From positions 124,001-188,000 of the forward strand of contig JAWKZP010000002.1 in assembly GCA_041395905.1 (NCBI GenBank): 64,000 nt of DNA, written 5' to 3'. Below the pieces are notes generated by a model. The model worked only from the letters and a program-made list of their open reading frames with translations, was not told the origin of the DNA and ran no database searches. The first letter of the stretch is position 1, and every line of letters starts with the position of its first letter. Below, in pieces: positions 36,335 through 45,366 of the stretch. Origin of the DNA: UBA7803 sp041395905. GTDB taxonomy: Bacteria; Pseudomonadota; Gammaproteobacteria; Pseudomonadales; Azotimanducaceae. The position numbers and the translations under genes are program-made.

Positions 36335-37519
36335 TCAGCCGTCTAAAAGGTGCTGCCAGCGCCGATAGCCGGTATCGATCGACACGACCGCGCTCATGCC
36401 GGTGGAAAGACGCGCGTCGCATGAGCTGCCGTCGAGTGCGACACGGACCGGAATGCGCTGCACCACCTTCACCCAGTTGCCGGAAATGTTCTCCGACGGC
36501 AGCGGCGAAAACGCCGCACCGCTTGCAGGTGCAATTGCCTCGACCGATCCCTGCCAGTGGCAGTCGGGGTAGGTGTCGATGGTCACGTCCACGGGTTGCC
36601 CCGCGTGCACGCGGGTCAGGTCGGTTTCTTTCATGTGGGCCTCGATCCAGAGGTCATGATCAGAGACGAGGCCCACGGCGCTCGTGGTACTGAATGCCGA
36701 CATGGCCGAGATGATCAGCGTGCCGGGCTGCAGCGAGCTGACTGCGGTGACGATGCCGCCAAAGGGTGCGCGCACCACCGTGTGATCCAGCTGCCGCTCG
36801 GCTTCCGCGAGCGCCGCGCGGGCTTTCATGACATCGGGGAAGTTCTCAACCGGCAGATCTTCGTTGCCGTTCAGCCGCGCCAGGGTCGCGTCCGCCCCCT
36901 GCTGCAGCGAGTTCAGAGTGGCAACCGCCGACAGGTAGGTCGCCTGCTGATCGTCCCACTGGGTCTTGGCGATAGAGCCCTGCCCCACCAGCGCCGCATA
37001 GCGATCCAGCGTCGTCTTGGCAGCATCGACGATGGCCTGCTGCGCGCTGACCTGCTGGATCGCCCGTCGATAATCGGCTTTCAGCGAGCGTACCGTCAGC
37101 TCCGCCTGCAGTAGCGTAGCCCTCGCGTTCTGCACCGCGATCTCGAACGGTTCAGGGTCGATCCGGAACAGTACTTCCCCCTTCTCGACCTTCTGCGCCT
37201 CGTGCACCTCGACGCTGCTCACGATCCCCGACACGTCGGTCGTCACGTTGAGCTGCGCGGCCTTGACGTACGCATCGTCCGTGCCCACGTAACGGCCGCC
37301 GGTGACGTATGCGGCGCCGGCCCCGCCCAGAATGATCAACGTCCCACCGAGCATCAGCGCCCGGCGCAGCACAGGCGCGCGGCGCCTCACCGGCTCTGCG
37401 GGCTCAGGTGACGTGTTCGCAGCGCTGCGTTCCGGCAGTGCGTGCACCGGCGTCGTCTGCTCCGGTGCCGCGGCCGGAGCCGGTTTTCCCGAGGGTGCCT
37501 GACCGGAATTTGGTGACAT
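36335..37519 (-). CDS. HlyD/EmrA-type membrane fusion protein
   Basis: A 394-residue periplasmic adaptor with a Pro/Ala-rich cytoplasmic N-terminus, one membrane helix (ALMLGGTLIILGGAGAAYV, around residue 60) and the EmrA pattern GTDDAYVKAAQLNVTTDVSGIV, a lipoyl/barrel-sandwich domain split by an alpha-helical hairpin (about 130-230), and VRAPFGGIVTAV closing the lipoyl half. It links the EmrB-like pump to an outer-membrane channel. ATG at 37519 was chosen because AGGAG is 8 bases upstream and this leaves 4 bases after the marR stop; an ATG at 37546 would overlap marR. Confidence 0.92.
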   Translation of the reverse strand: MSPNSGQAPSGKPAPAAAPEQTTPVHALPERSAANTSPEPAEPVRRRAPVLRRALMLGGTLIILGGAGAAYVTGGRYVGTDDAYVKAAQLNVTTDVSGIVSSVEVHEAQKVEKGEVLFRIDPEPFEIAVQNARATLLQAELTVRSLKADYRRAIQQVSAQQAIVDAAKTTLDRYAALVGQGSIAKTQWDDQQATYLSAVATLNSLQQGADATLARLNGNEDLPVENFPDVMKARAALAEAERQLDHTVVRAPFGGIVTAVSSLQPGTLIISAMSAFSTTSAVGLVSDHDLWIEAHMKETDLTRVHAGQPVDVTIDTYPDCHWQGSVEAIAPASGAAFSPLPSENISGNWVKVVQRIPVRVALDGSSCDARLSTGMSAVVSIDTGYRRWQHLLDG

Positions 37520-37523
37520 CGCC

Positions 37524-38000
37524 TCAGCTCCTCGACGCGCGGACATCGGCCGCCGCAGCGGGCATCTCGTCAGCCGAACTCAGATGCGCGCGCACCACCA
37601 GCAGCGAGTCGACCATGGCCTCGCGCGCATCACGGCCAATCTGGTCATCGATGTCGCGCACGAACTCCTCACGGTAGGCGTTGATCTCGTCGAGCACCTC
37701 TCGCGCCCCCGGCAGGTTGTGCAGCCGTCTTATGCGACGATCCGCGGGGTCCGGGCGCCGTTCCAGCAGACCGTGCTGCTCGAGGCGATCGACGAGACGG
37801 GCGACGGTAATCGGCTCTACTTCACATATGGCCGCCAGCTCGCGCTGCGACAGACCCGGCTGACGGTCGACGCGCGCAAGGATATGCCACTGGGCCCGTG
37901 TCATGCCGCGCGCTCGCGCGCGCTGGTCGAATCTGGTGCGCATGATGCGTGCGACGTCGTTGAGCAATACGACCGGGTCGCGATCGAGAGAATCGTTCAT
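37524..38000 (-). CDS. MarR family transcriptional regulator
   Basis: A 158-residue MarR-type winged helix protein: dimerisation helix at the N-terminus, recognition helix region LSQRELAAICEVEPITVARLVDRLEQHGLLERRPDPADRRIRRL. It heads the efflux operon (4 bases before the adaptor gene) and is the likely repressor of it, released by phenolic or hydrophobic drugs as for EmrR. An inverted repeat that could be its operator lies 47 bases upstream of its start. Confidence 0.93.
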   Translation of the reverse strand: MNDSLDRDPVVLLNDVARIMRTRFDQRARARGMTRAQWHILARVDRQPGLSQRELAAICEVEPITVARLVDRLEQHGLLERRPDPADRRIRRLHNLPGAREVLDEINAYREEFVRDIDDQIGRDAREAMVDSLLVVRAHLSSADEMPAAAADVRASRS

Positions 38001-38047
38001 GGTGTTACCGCTGGAAGCATCCCGCCGAACAAGGCGTATAGCGGCAT

Positions 38048-38067
38048 ATAGTAAGCAAACTTATGAT
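38048..38067. promoter_or_regulatory. Candidate MarR operator
   Basis: ATAGTAAG-CAAA-CTTATGAT is an inverted repeat with 6 of 8 arm positions matching (perfect TAAG/CTTA core, 38052-38063). It lies in the AT-rich promoter region of the marR-emrAB-type operon, and its shape (short arms separated by a few bases, with TAAGC/GCTTA-like halves) is that of known MarR-family sites. Confidence 0.5.
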
Positions 38068-38163
38068 CAGCGTATACAGGAATAGTTTCTGGACCGTATC
38101 TTTCTGAATTCGATGGATTTTCCTTCCGGCAGGGCGCGGATCGCCCGACTCGGCGGATCTGGG

Positions 38164-38331
38164 CTACGGACTCTTCAGGAACCTCAGATAGATTGCCGCG
38201 AACACCAGGACAGTGCCGACATTCCACATCAGCCGATCCCAGAAGCGATTCCTGAAGAACAGCAGATCCACGCCAACGATCGGGCCGATCAAGAACACGA
38301 CGCCAAGTACGGTTACCATGCCTCGAGTCAT
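38164..38331 (-). CDS. Small two-helix membrane protein
   Basis: A 55-residue protein made of two hydrophobic segments (MVTVLGVVFLIGPIVGVDLLFF and MWNVGTVLVFAAIYLRFL) joined by a basic loop (RNRFWDR). GGGAG is 5 bases before the ATG. A longer frame continues upstream as the shadow of the gene on the opposite strand. Codon third positions are GC-rich. Function unknown; it is divergent from the membrane-anchored protein at 38392. Confidence 0.55.
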   Translation of the reverse strand: MTRGMVTVLGVVFLIGPIVGVDLLFFRNRFWDRLMWNVGTVLVFAAIYLRFLKSP

Positions 38332-38391
38332 CTGATCTCCCAATCGTAATGAGCGAGCGCCCTGAGCACCTGGGCCACGGGCGCGCCCCAA

Positions 38392-39096
38392 ATGGATCCG
38401 CCGGCCTTGAGGAAGTTCCTGATCTGGACGTCTGTTGCGCTCGTCGCGTCTGCACTGAGCGTGTTCTGGTTTCTCTTCTTCTCGCCGCGGCCGCCACTCA
38501 CCATCGACCCGGCAACCCTGGCCGGCGACGGCAGCAGCCTCAACTACTGCGAGCTGCCGCCGCTGGACGGCAGCGGCAAACTGGCTGCCGAGATTCCAAA
38601 GGCGAACACGCCGGGCTGCAGCTATGCCCACTTTCCGCTGCCGATTCTGAGGGAGTGCACCGAGCCATTGCCGGAGGAAGCTGAAGACATCCGGGGCCTG
38701 TGGGTCGGAGTGAGCGGCAAAGTCGGACATGTGGAGCGCATCGAGCAATGTGGCTCACGCACCGTCGTCACCAGCAGCGGCATCATTCACGACTACGGCC
38801 CCAACAGTACCGCGCCCCCTGACACCAACGATACCGAGGGCGCGGTCGTGTTCATCATCGGCGACAAACGCTACTGTCCGCGCACGTCGGCCAGCATGAT
38901 CTGGAACGACAACGTGCTGGAATTCCATGCATTCGGTTGGGGACCCGTGGTGGTACGCCGCTATCTCGACGGCGACCAGTTGATCTGGGAATACGCCGAC
39001 GGCAGCGTGACCCGGATGAATCGAATCTGTCGGCTGCCCGAAGCGGACAGAGTTCCGAAACCAAGGGGCACCCAGCTTCGCATAGGCAGCTCCTGA
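38392..39096 (+). CDS. Membrane-anchored protein of unknown function
   Basis: A 234-residue protein with one N-terminal membrane helix (about residues 10-30, FLIWTSVALVASALSVFWFLFF) and a periplasmic domain containing six cysteines, with repeated short beta-rich segments such as IRGLWVGVSGKVGHVERIEQCGSRTVVTSSG and DGDQLIWEYADGSVTRMNRICRL. The latter resembles small lipocalin-like or beta-barrel modules that describe a change in a marker, but I recognise no family. There is no clear ribosome binding site; a TTG at 38407 is an alternative start. It precedes the secreted pair by 217 bases, on the same strand. Confidence 0.65.
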   Translation: MDPPALRKFLIWTSVALVASALSVFWFLFFSPRPPLTIDPATLAGDGSSLNYCELPPLDGSGKLAAEIPKANTPGCSYAHFPLPILRECTEPLPEEAEDIRGLWVGVSGKVGHVERIEQCGSRTVVTSSGIIHDYGPNSTAPPDTNDTEGAVVFIIGDKRYCPRTSASMIWNDNVLEFHAFGWGPVVVRRYLDGDQLIWEYADGSVTRMNRICRLPEADRVPKPRGTQLRIGSS

Positions 39097-39313
39097 CCAG
39101 CGATCAGGCCTGCCGATGATTAACGGTGCGCGTGGCTTCTCCGCAGGGCAATAGCCACACTCAGGACCTCGTACAGCCAGGCCACGTTCCGCCGCGCGCA
39201 GGGGGATCGTTCGAACGCGCGATTCAGCGCGCATCACCAATTCGAGGTATACCGTTCGCGTTCGATCCTTTCTAGATTGCGGGTCAGCGGCAGCCGCATC
39301 GGGAGAAGGGACA

Positions 39314-40954
39314 ATGCGCGCAACGACGATCATCCTGGTGCTCGGACTGGCCACAGGCTTCGTGACTGCAAATGCAAACGCCGCCGCCCCTCCGGTGGCG
39401 ATCCCCAGCTTTACCGTCCTGGGGTGCACATTCAATCCTGCAAACGTGCCCGCTTTCGTGAACTGCGTGACCAGTGCCTCGACCTCGGCGGCCGAGGCCG
39501 CAGTGACCGAAGCCATGAGCACCGCTCCGAATGTGGCCAGGCTTCCGGGCGAGATCGAAGCGCTGAACGCTCTGCGCGCAATCAACATCGAGCCGTTCGT
39601 CGCCTGCCTGAACGAAGCCAATCTGAGCTTTGGCCCGATCGTGGGGCAGCTGGCACAGAATCCGGTTGCGTTCGCACAGGCGCGCATGACGGAGATGCTC
39701 GGCCGCGCGGCCGCACTGTCGGCAGACGTATTCGGTAGCGCACCGCCTGTTCTCCAATCCGGACAGCTGCAGGCGCCAACACCTCAGATGATCAATGCAC
39801 GCATCGACCGGGCCATCAGTGCCATTGAGCAACTCGCGCAGCAGGACCCCGTGGCCGCGTGCGCCATGCCGTACGTTTCGGGGTACGCCGGACAGATCAG
39901 GCAGTCGGCTGCGGCCTTCTATCCGTTGATGATGAATTCGGCGCAGCAGATGGTAGACGACACGCTGCTGCCGCTGCTCTACCAGGCAATGCTCCCGGTG
40001 CTCGACACGGTGCTGCAGGGCGCACGCAGCAGCGCACCGGGGGCCGCCACCATTCCGGTGACCAAGGCCGGAACCGTCCCGAAGGACCTTGATCTCGCGC
40101 CCGGGACCAGCCCCGCGCGCACGCCTGCGCCGTTGCAGCGCACGCCGACCACCCCGCGAACCGTCTCCAGCCCCGTGACCACGAAGGCCGCCAGCACGCC
40201 TGCGCCGCGCACCCGCGCGGCCACCACGTTTGCTCGCGCCGCGGTGCAGGACGCCGTGGTCGCCAGCGTTCCCGAGGACGTGCAACGCATCGCGCTGGCA
40301 GAGTTTACCCGGCGCATGCTGGCGCCGGCGCTGCTGAAGACGCTCACCGATGAGACCAACTCGCTCGCCGACGCCATAGCCGCCGGCACGGCCGCCGGTT
40401 TCGATACTGCGCGTCTCAATCAGGCACTGAATCACGCCATGGTCCCAGACTCGGCCATCGCTCTGGATGTCGCACTGGAAACCACGCGCTTTTACGGCCA
40501 CTGGATGATCGACAAGGTGGGCGGTGGTCTGATCGACTTCACCATCGGTAGCGCGGGCGCCGTGGAGCAGATAGCGGACCAGGTCGTCAACGGCATCTGC
40601 TCCATCGGCGACATCTTCGGCGGGATCGGCTGCGGCGTGCCGACCGGGGTCGTCTCGTTCCTGTACGTACAGATCGGCCTGCCGATCGTGAGTCAGGGCG
40701 TCACCGCGGGTATTCACGTGTCCTGGGAGCAGATGATGAGCTGCGCGAGCCAGGCGCTCAGGGCCGGACAGAATCCCGCCGCCCAGTCAGGCGCCTGCGG
40801 CCCCCTGGGGCCGATGCTTGCAGACTTCCCGACCCAGGAGCAGCTCATCGCCTACGCGCTGCCCTCAGTCGAAGCAACGCGCAGCGGTCTGTACGCATAC
40901 CAGGACGCCGTGCGCAACCTCGCCAACGCTGCCGCTCGAAGTCAGCGCCGCTGA
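39314..40954 (+). CDS. Secreted Ala/Pro-rich protein of unknown function
   Basis: A 546-residue protein with a clear signal peptide (cleavage near ANA-AA, residue 24). The mature N-terminal part (30-230) is helical and Ala-rich, with paired cysteines (GCTFNP..., NCVTSAS, ACLNEA, ACAMPY). A Thr/Pro/Ala linker follows (about 240-305; TPAPLQRTPTTPRTVSSPVTTKAASTPAPRTRA), then a helical C-terminal half with a Cys-containing hydrophobic stretch (NGICSIGDIFGGIGCGVPTGVVSFLYVQIGLPIV) that might insert into a membrane. AGAAGGG precedes the ATG. I recognise no family. The stop is 31 bases before the phospholipase-like gene, which has its own ribosome binding site: a two-gene secreted unit. Confidence 0.75.
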   Translation: MRATTIILVLGLATGFVTANANAAAPPVAIPSFTVLGCTFNPANVPAFVNCVTSASTSAAEAAVTEAMSTAPNVARLPGEIEALNALRAINIEPFVACLNEANLSFGPIVGQLAQNPVAFAQARMTEMLGRAAALSADVFGSAPPVLQSGQLQAPTPQMINARIDRAISAIEQLAQQDPVAACAMPYVSGYAGQIRQSAAAFYPLMMNSAQQMVDDTLLPLLYQAMLPVLDTVLQGARSSAPGAATIPVTKAGTVPKDLDLAPGTSPARTPAPLQRTPTTPRTVSSPVTTKAASTPAPRTRAATTFARAAVQDAVVASVPEDVQRIALAEFTRRMLAPALLKTLTDETNSLADAIAAGTAAGFDTARLNQALNHAMVPDSAIALDVALETTRFYGHWMIDKVGGGLIDFTIGSAGAVEQIADQVVNGICSIGDIFGGIGCGVPTGVVSFLYVQIGLPIVSQGVTAGIHVSWEQMMSCASQALRAGQNPAAQSGACGPLGPMLADFPTQEQLIAYALPSVEATRSGLYAYQDAVRNLANAAARSQRR

Positions 40955-40985
40955 GCGCTGCCCGCCGGCCAGGAGGACCTCCGTC

Positions 40986-43736
40986 GTGAACCGCAACCGT
41001 CTGCACCCGCTGGTCACCGTCAGCTGCCTGGTGCTCGCACTGAGCTCCGCAAACTCGGCCCTGGCCTTCAAGATCGATACGCACGTATGGCTGGCCGCGC
41101 ACCTGTGGCAGGAGATCGATCAGAGTAACGGCGCGCTGCAGATCCGCGGGCTGCCGGGCCGCTACCAGATGGATGCCCCGGTCGTCGCGGCGATCCGCGC
41201 ACATCGCGGCGCGTTCCTGATGGGGGTGCTGGGCGCAGACGCCTATCCGGATCTGGTCGCAGGGCAGATGACCACGCATCCGGGGGTCAACGCGACCTAC
41301 ACCGTCAACGGTCAGCTGCGCATGGCATGGCAGACAGACGACTGGCTGCGTCACGTGCGCGACAGCGCCATCGCCAGCGGTGACCCGGAGGCGCTGGCCT
41401 TTGCCTACGGCTACCTGCTGCACGCCGCCATGGATACCTGGGCTCATACCTACGTCAACCTCTACGTCGGCGAGGTGTTCCTGATATTCAAGAACCAGGA
41501 AGCCGCGGAACGGCACGTGGCGCTGGAAAGCTTCATCAAGGCACAGCATCGAACGCTGCTCACCGACCCCGATCTCGGCGCAGCGAGCGCGAGCAGCAGC
41601 GTATCGTCGCGAGAGGCCGCCACCGAGATCGGCCGCATCGCGAGCAACCCAGGTCGCGTGCTCAACCGCGAAACCGACGCCTACAGCGCGCTGCACGTAC
41701 CGGCCCGCTTCGTGCTGAAAACCCTGGTGCTGAACCCCGTGGTGGCCGAGCAGTACCGGCAGGATCCAATCGCGTCCTACGTCCACGGCATGTACGAGTA
41801 CTGGGCCAAAGTGCGGGATCTGCCTCAAGCGGCCGCTCCGCTGCGCGGGGCTTTCAACGCCGCGTACTCGAACTTCGTGGGCCTTGTGGCGAACGCGGAC
41901 GGAGTGTTCAAAGCCGCAGACTCGGCCTATCGAGCCGGCCTGGATACGGCAAGGCGCGCAGCCGATGCAGTGGCAATCGCTGAGCGCCAGGCGGCGGACG
42001 CAGCCACCGGATTCGCGCAAACGGCACTCGGCTTTCTGCCCGCCGCGGCCAGGGCCTGGGACCAGCTGACCGTGATACAGGCAGCGCGCAACCTCATCAC
42101 CAGCGCACCGCCCGCAGCCCGTGCGACGCTCGGTCCGCTCGTGAATGCGGCCACGACCCTGGACCAGGCGGAGTCGGCACTGGCATCGGCCCGGACCGCG
42201 CACGATGAGGCCGTGGTGACGCTGCAGGGTCTGCAGACCGCCGCAGAGAGCGCCGCAGAGGATTTCAACATCAAGAACGCGACGCTGGGCCTGCTGAACT
42301 CCGGTCGCGGCATTGCCAATCAGATCACCGATGCGGCCCTCGACCAGTGGCGGCTGAACGTCGAGGCTGCGCTGGAAGCCTACATCGTCGCGTTCGAGGA
42401 TACGGCCAAGGAACTGATGCGTCCCCATGGCGGCCGGTTCAGCGCCGGCAACGATCCCGCGGGACCGCTCAAGCGCTGGGCGATGTGCTGGGGACCGGCG
42501 TTGGGGCTCGCCGCGCATCCTGCCGCTCAGTCGGCGTGCAGCAATCTGCTGTTCGACCAGGGCCAGCTCATGGAGCGCATCAGCCTGCTGCCGAAGCAGG
42601 CGATCCTGCCCCAGGGTGTGCGCAACGCCATCGAAACTGCCGAGCAGCGGTTCCGCGACGCTGGCCTGGTTGCCTTCGCGCAGCTCGGCAACCAGCTCGC
42701 GCCGGTACTGCAGATTACCGAGGATCAGAATCTGGCGGGGTTCGGCGCCTGGGCGGCGCGCCTGTGGGATACCCAGACCGGCCCCGCGGATCTGGATCTC
42801 GCCTACGCGAGCGATGCATCCGGCAAGGGCCTGGTAACCTATGACGACATGCACGCCACCGTGCTCAGCGACATGGGTTTCAATCCGGCCCAGCCGCCGG
42901 CACCGGGCTCGCTTTCGCTACAAGACCTCGGCGGTTTTGCGCCCGTGCAGAATGCGCTGACGATGTCGAAGCTGGCGCTGCTGGGGGGGTCCGGACTCAA
43001 CAAGGTCGCGAGATCCTGGACCGTGCAGACCGTCGACAAGTCGGCACCGACCACGGCTGCAGGAGCGAGCCAGCCACCCGCGGGCTCCGCGCAGACGGTA
43101 CCCGTCGCGCAACTCGTGCCCGACCTGTATCCGCAGAAAGCGCTCGCGGGCGCGGCACTCATCGGCGCGCTGCGCAGCATCGACGGCGACCATCAATGGC
43201 TGCCAACCGCGCCCGGGCTGCCGCGCCGAAACGGCATGCCTGCGTCGAGCGGCTGCCCGCGTTTCGGATATCCCGGGCCGGGGGCTGCATACCCGGCCCG
43301 CCCGCCCCAGTGCGGCGCCGATCCCTTGCCACCCGCGATCCTGACGAGCAAGGGCGGGTTCCGCTTCTGGCAGGATGCCACCGCACGGGAACAGGTGTTC
43401 AACCGAATGTTCCTGGGGCCGGTGACGCCCGGTCTGTGTGCGGCTACCGGCCAGAGCACCCTGCCGGCCTTCGGCATCGCCTGCGCGGGCGGCGTCGCGT
43501 TCATCGACCCCGATGCAGTCGCGCCGACACCAGCGCCGACCATGCAGAGGCTTCCGGCACGCACCACCACCAGCAACCCGAGCGGCATCAGGACGACGAC
43601 GTCGACGCGCACCAGCAGTAAAACCACAGACACCACAAGTAAGTCGTCCACGTCGTCGACCAGGACGGGCACGTCTTCATCCAAAACCAGCACGACTCAG
43701 AGCGCACGCGATCTCGGCACCAGCACGCGCAGGTAG
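40986..43736 (+). CDS. Secreted protein with zinc-dependent phospholipase C-like domain and Ser/Thr tail
   Basis: A 916-residue exported protein. GTG 40986 is chosen as start: AGGAGG (40971-40976) is 9 bases upstream and it yields a signal peptide ending SALA-FK; the open frame further upstream overlaps the previous gene. Residues about 30-190 look like a zinc-dependent phospholipase C-type domain: THVWLAAHLW, GVLGADAYPD and FAYGYLLHAAMDTWAHTYVN supply His and Asp metal ligands (HxxxDxxxH). Then comes a long Ala-rich helical region with coiled-coil character (about 330-480), a Cys-containing domain, and a final 60 residues of Ser/Thr/Lys repeats (TSTRTSSKTTDTTSKSSTSS). Lipid or envelope degradation is possible; function unproven. 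Confidence 0.78.
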   Translation: MNRNRLHPLVTVSCLVLALSSANSALAFKIDTHVWLAAHLWQEIDQSNGALQIRGLPGRYQMDAPVVAAIRAHRGAFLMGVLGADAYPDLVAGQMTTHPGVNATYTVNGQLRMAWQTDDWLRHVRDSAIASGDPEALAFAYGYLLHAAMDTWAHTYVNLYVGEVFLIFKNQEAAERHVALESFIKAQHRTLLTDPDLGAASASSSVSSREAATEIGRIASNPGRVLNRETDAYSALHVPARFVLKTLVLNPVVAEQYRQDPIASYVHGMYEYWAKVRDLPQAAAPLRGAFNAAYSNFVGLVANADGVFKAADSAYRAGLDTARRAADAVAIAERQAADAATGFAQTALGFLPAAARAWDQLTVIQAARNLITSAPPAARATLGPLVNAATTLDQAESALASARTAHDEAVVTLQGLQTAAESAAEDFNIKNATLGLLNSGRGIANQITDAALDQWRLNVEAALEAYIVAFEDTAKELMRPHGGRFSAGNDPAGPLKRWAMCWGPALGLAAHPAAQSACSNLLFDQGQLMERISLLPKQAILPQGVRNAIETAEQRFRDAGLVAFAQLGNQLAPVLQITEDQNLAGFGAWAARLWDTQTGPADLDLAYASDASGKGLVTYDDMHATVLSDMGFNPAQPPAPGSLSLQDLGGFAPVQNALTMSKLALLGGSGLNKVARSWTVQTVDKSAPTTAAGASQPPAGSAQTVPVAQLVPDLYPQKALAGAALIGALRSIDGDHQWLPTAPGLPRRNGMPASSGCPRFGYPGPGAAYPARPPQCGADPLPPAILTSKGGFRFWQDATAREQVFNRMFLGPVTPGLCAATGQSTLPAFGIACAGGVAFIDPDAVAPTPAPTMQRLPARTTTSNPSGIRTTTSTRTSSKTTDTTSKSSTSSTRTGTSSSKTSTTQSARDLGTSTRR

Positions 43737-43765
43737 GCACGGTCACAGGGCAATCGGGTGGTCCG

Positions 43766-45330
43766 TTACCCCAGCGTTTCCATGGGCGTGAGGCTCGTCA
43801 TCACGTCCAGCATCCGCTCGGCCATCTCGGCGCGGATCGATCTCGCGTCCGTCGCGTTCGCGAGATTTCTCAGCTCGTTCGGATCCTGAGTCAGATCGTA
43901 GAGCTCGCAGTCACCTGACGAGTAACGGGAGTATCGATAACCGCCGTACAGCAGCGTCCTGCTCTTCAAAGGCAGCGGGCTGCCGTGCAACGCCAGCGGA
44001 AAATCTTCTTCCACATAGGCGTGGTCCCGAACACTGGCCTCGACGTTTTCCGCGACGGGCTTGAGACTCACGCCCTGCATGTCCTGATACGTGGGCGTGG
44101 CGGCGAAGTCCAGAAACGTCTGCGCCAGATCCAGCGAGCTGGCGAAGGCGTTGGTGTGACCCGGCGTCATGCCTGGTACTGCAACGAGCAGCGGTACCCG
44201 CAGACACCCCTGGTAGTGCATGGTCGCCTTGAGCATGAGGCCATGGTCACCGAACATGTCGCCGTGGTCGCTGGTGAACACCACGATCGTATCGTCGGCC
44301 AGGCCGAGCTCGGACAGACGCTGCAGAACGCGTCCAATGCCGCGATCCATCATCTCGATCAATCCGTATTCGGCCGCCAGGGCGTGACGAACCAGGTCTT
44401 CCGTGGGCCCGAACATCTGCACCGGGTTCTTCCCCGGTTTCAATTGCCGGATGATTCGAAGGTGTGCCGGCCCGTTGTCCAGCGGATCCGAAAAGGTCTC
44501 CGGCAGCGGCATGTCTTCGGGACGGTAGGCGCGCCACCAGTCCCCCGGGGGCGAGAACGGATGATGCGGATCGGGGAACGAGCACTGCAGGAAGAACGGC
44601 TTCTCGGCTGCGCCTGAACCCGCATGCGCCTCCAGCCACGCAATCGTGCGCTCGGTGACGAAGGCGGTGGAGTGGAACTCCTCCGGCAAGGCGCTCTGGT
44701 ACACCTGCCACCAGCCTGGATACCGCTCCCGTGCCTGCGTATCCGTACCCCAGGCCGTGTTCAGCTGCTCGGGACGGGCACCCTTGTGCAGCGCCCACTG
44801 ATAGTGGTGCCCCGCCACCGAATCGCCGTGGCCGATCGCAAACTCCACGTGCCCGAAGCCGTAGAAGTCCGTGATCGACGGGTTCTCAACCAGGTAGTTT
44901 TCCGGGTTCTCCAGCTCGTCCCAGCCGTCCGGGTACGGGCTGAACAGGGTTGGGGGCTGGCGCTGCTCGCGCACCACATTGCGCGACAGGCCATGCTGGA
45001 TGTGGGCCTTGCCGATGAGCGCGGTGGCATAGCCGGCATCGGTCAGCTGCCGCGCGAACGTGTTGGCATTGGGCGGCAGCGACCGGTCGTTGAAGATCAC
45101 GCCGTGGGCGGTCGGCATCCGCCCCGTGAGCATGGAGCAGCGATTGGGCATGCAGATGGGATTGGCAACCCAGGCGTTGTCGAATACCCGCGCTCTCGCG
45201 GCGAGCCCATCCAGGTTCGGCGTTCGCACGATCGCGTTGCCGCCGAAGCCGACGTGATCGGCACGCAGTTGATCCGAAACGATCCACAGTATGTTCGGGC
45301 GTGCGCCCGCGGGGCATTGGTATGGGCCAC
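43766..45330 (-). CDS. Sulfatase with disrupted 5' reading frame
   Basis: An arylsulfatase-family alkaline-phosphatase-fold hydrolase. The formylglycine site CMPNR (CxPxR) and metal motifs (TSDHGDMFGDHG, KAHIQHG, SFPDPHHPF) are intact. The frame encoding them stays open upstream and spells PNILWIVSDQLRADHVGF, the expected N-terminus with a metal-binding Asp, up to about 45304, but has no ATG or GTG there. GTG 45330, with AGGAG 5 bases upstream, opens a different frame: the sequence behaves as if one base is missing between 45330 and 45300. Starting at the in-frame GTG 45229 would drop the metal ligand. A real frameshift or a sequencing error is likely. Substrate unknown; no sulfatase-activating enzyme nearby. 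Confidence 0.8.
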
Positions 45331-45366
45331 GAAAGCTCCTCGAAAGCGCCTCCTCGAGGCGAACGC

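Noticed and set aside
40845..42854. 669-codon minus-strand open frame opposite the phospholipase-like gene
   Set aside because: Low-complexity His/Arg/Gly composition without domain; the plus strand has signal peptides and ribosome binding sites for both genes.
43558..43736. Ser/Thr-rich 3' end as a separate repeat element
   Set aside because: The bases continue the open frame of the phospholipase-like gene and encode its tail, so it is not an independent DNA repeat.
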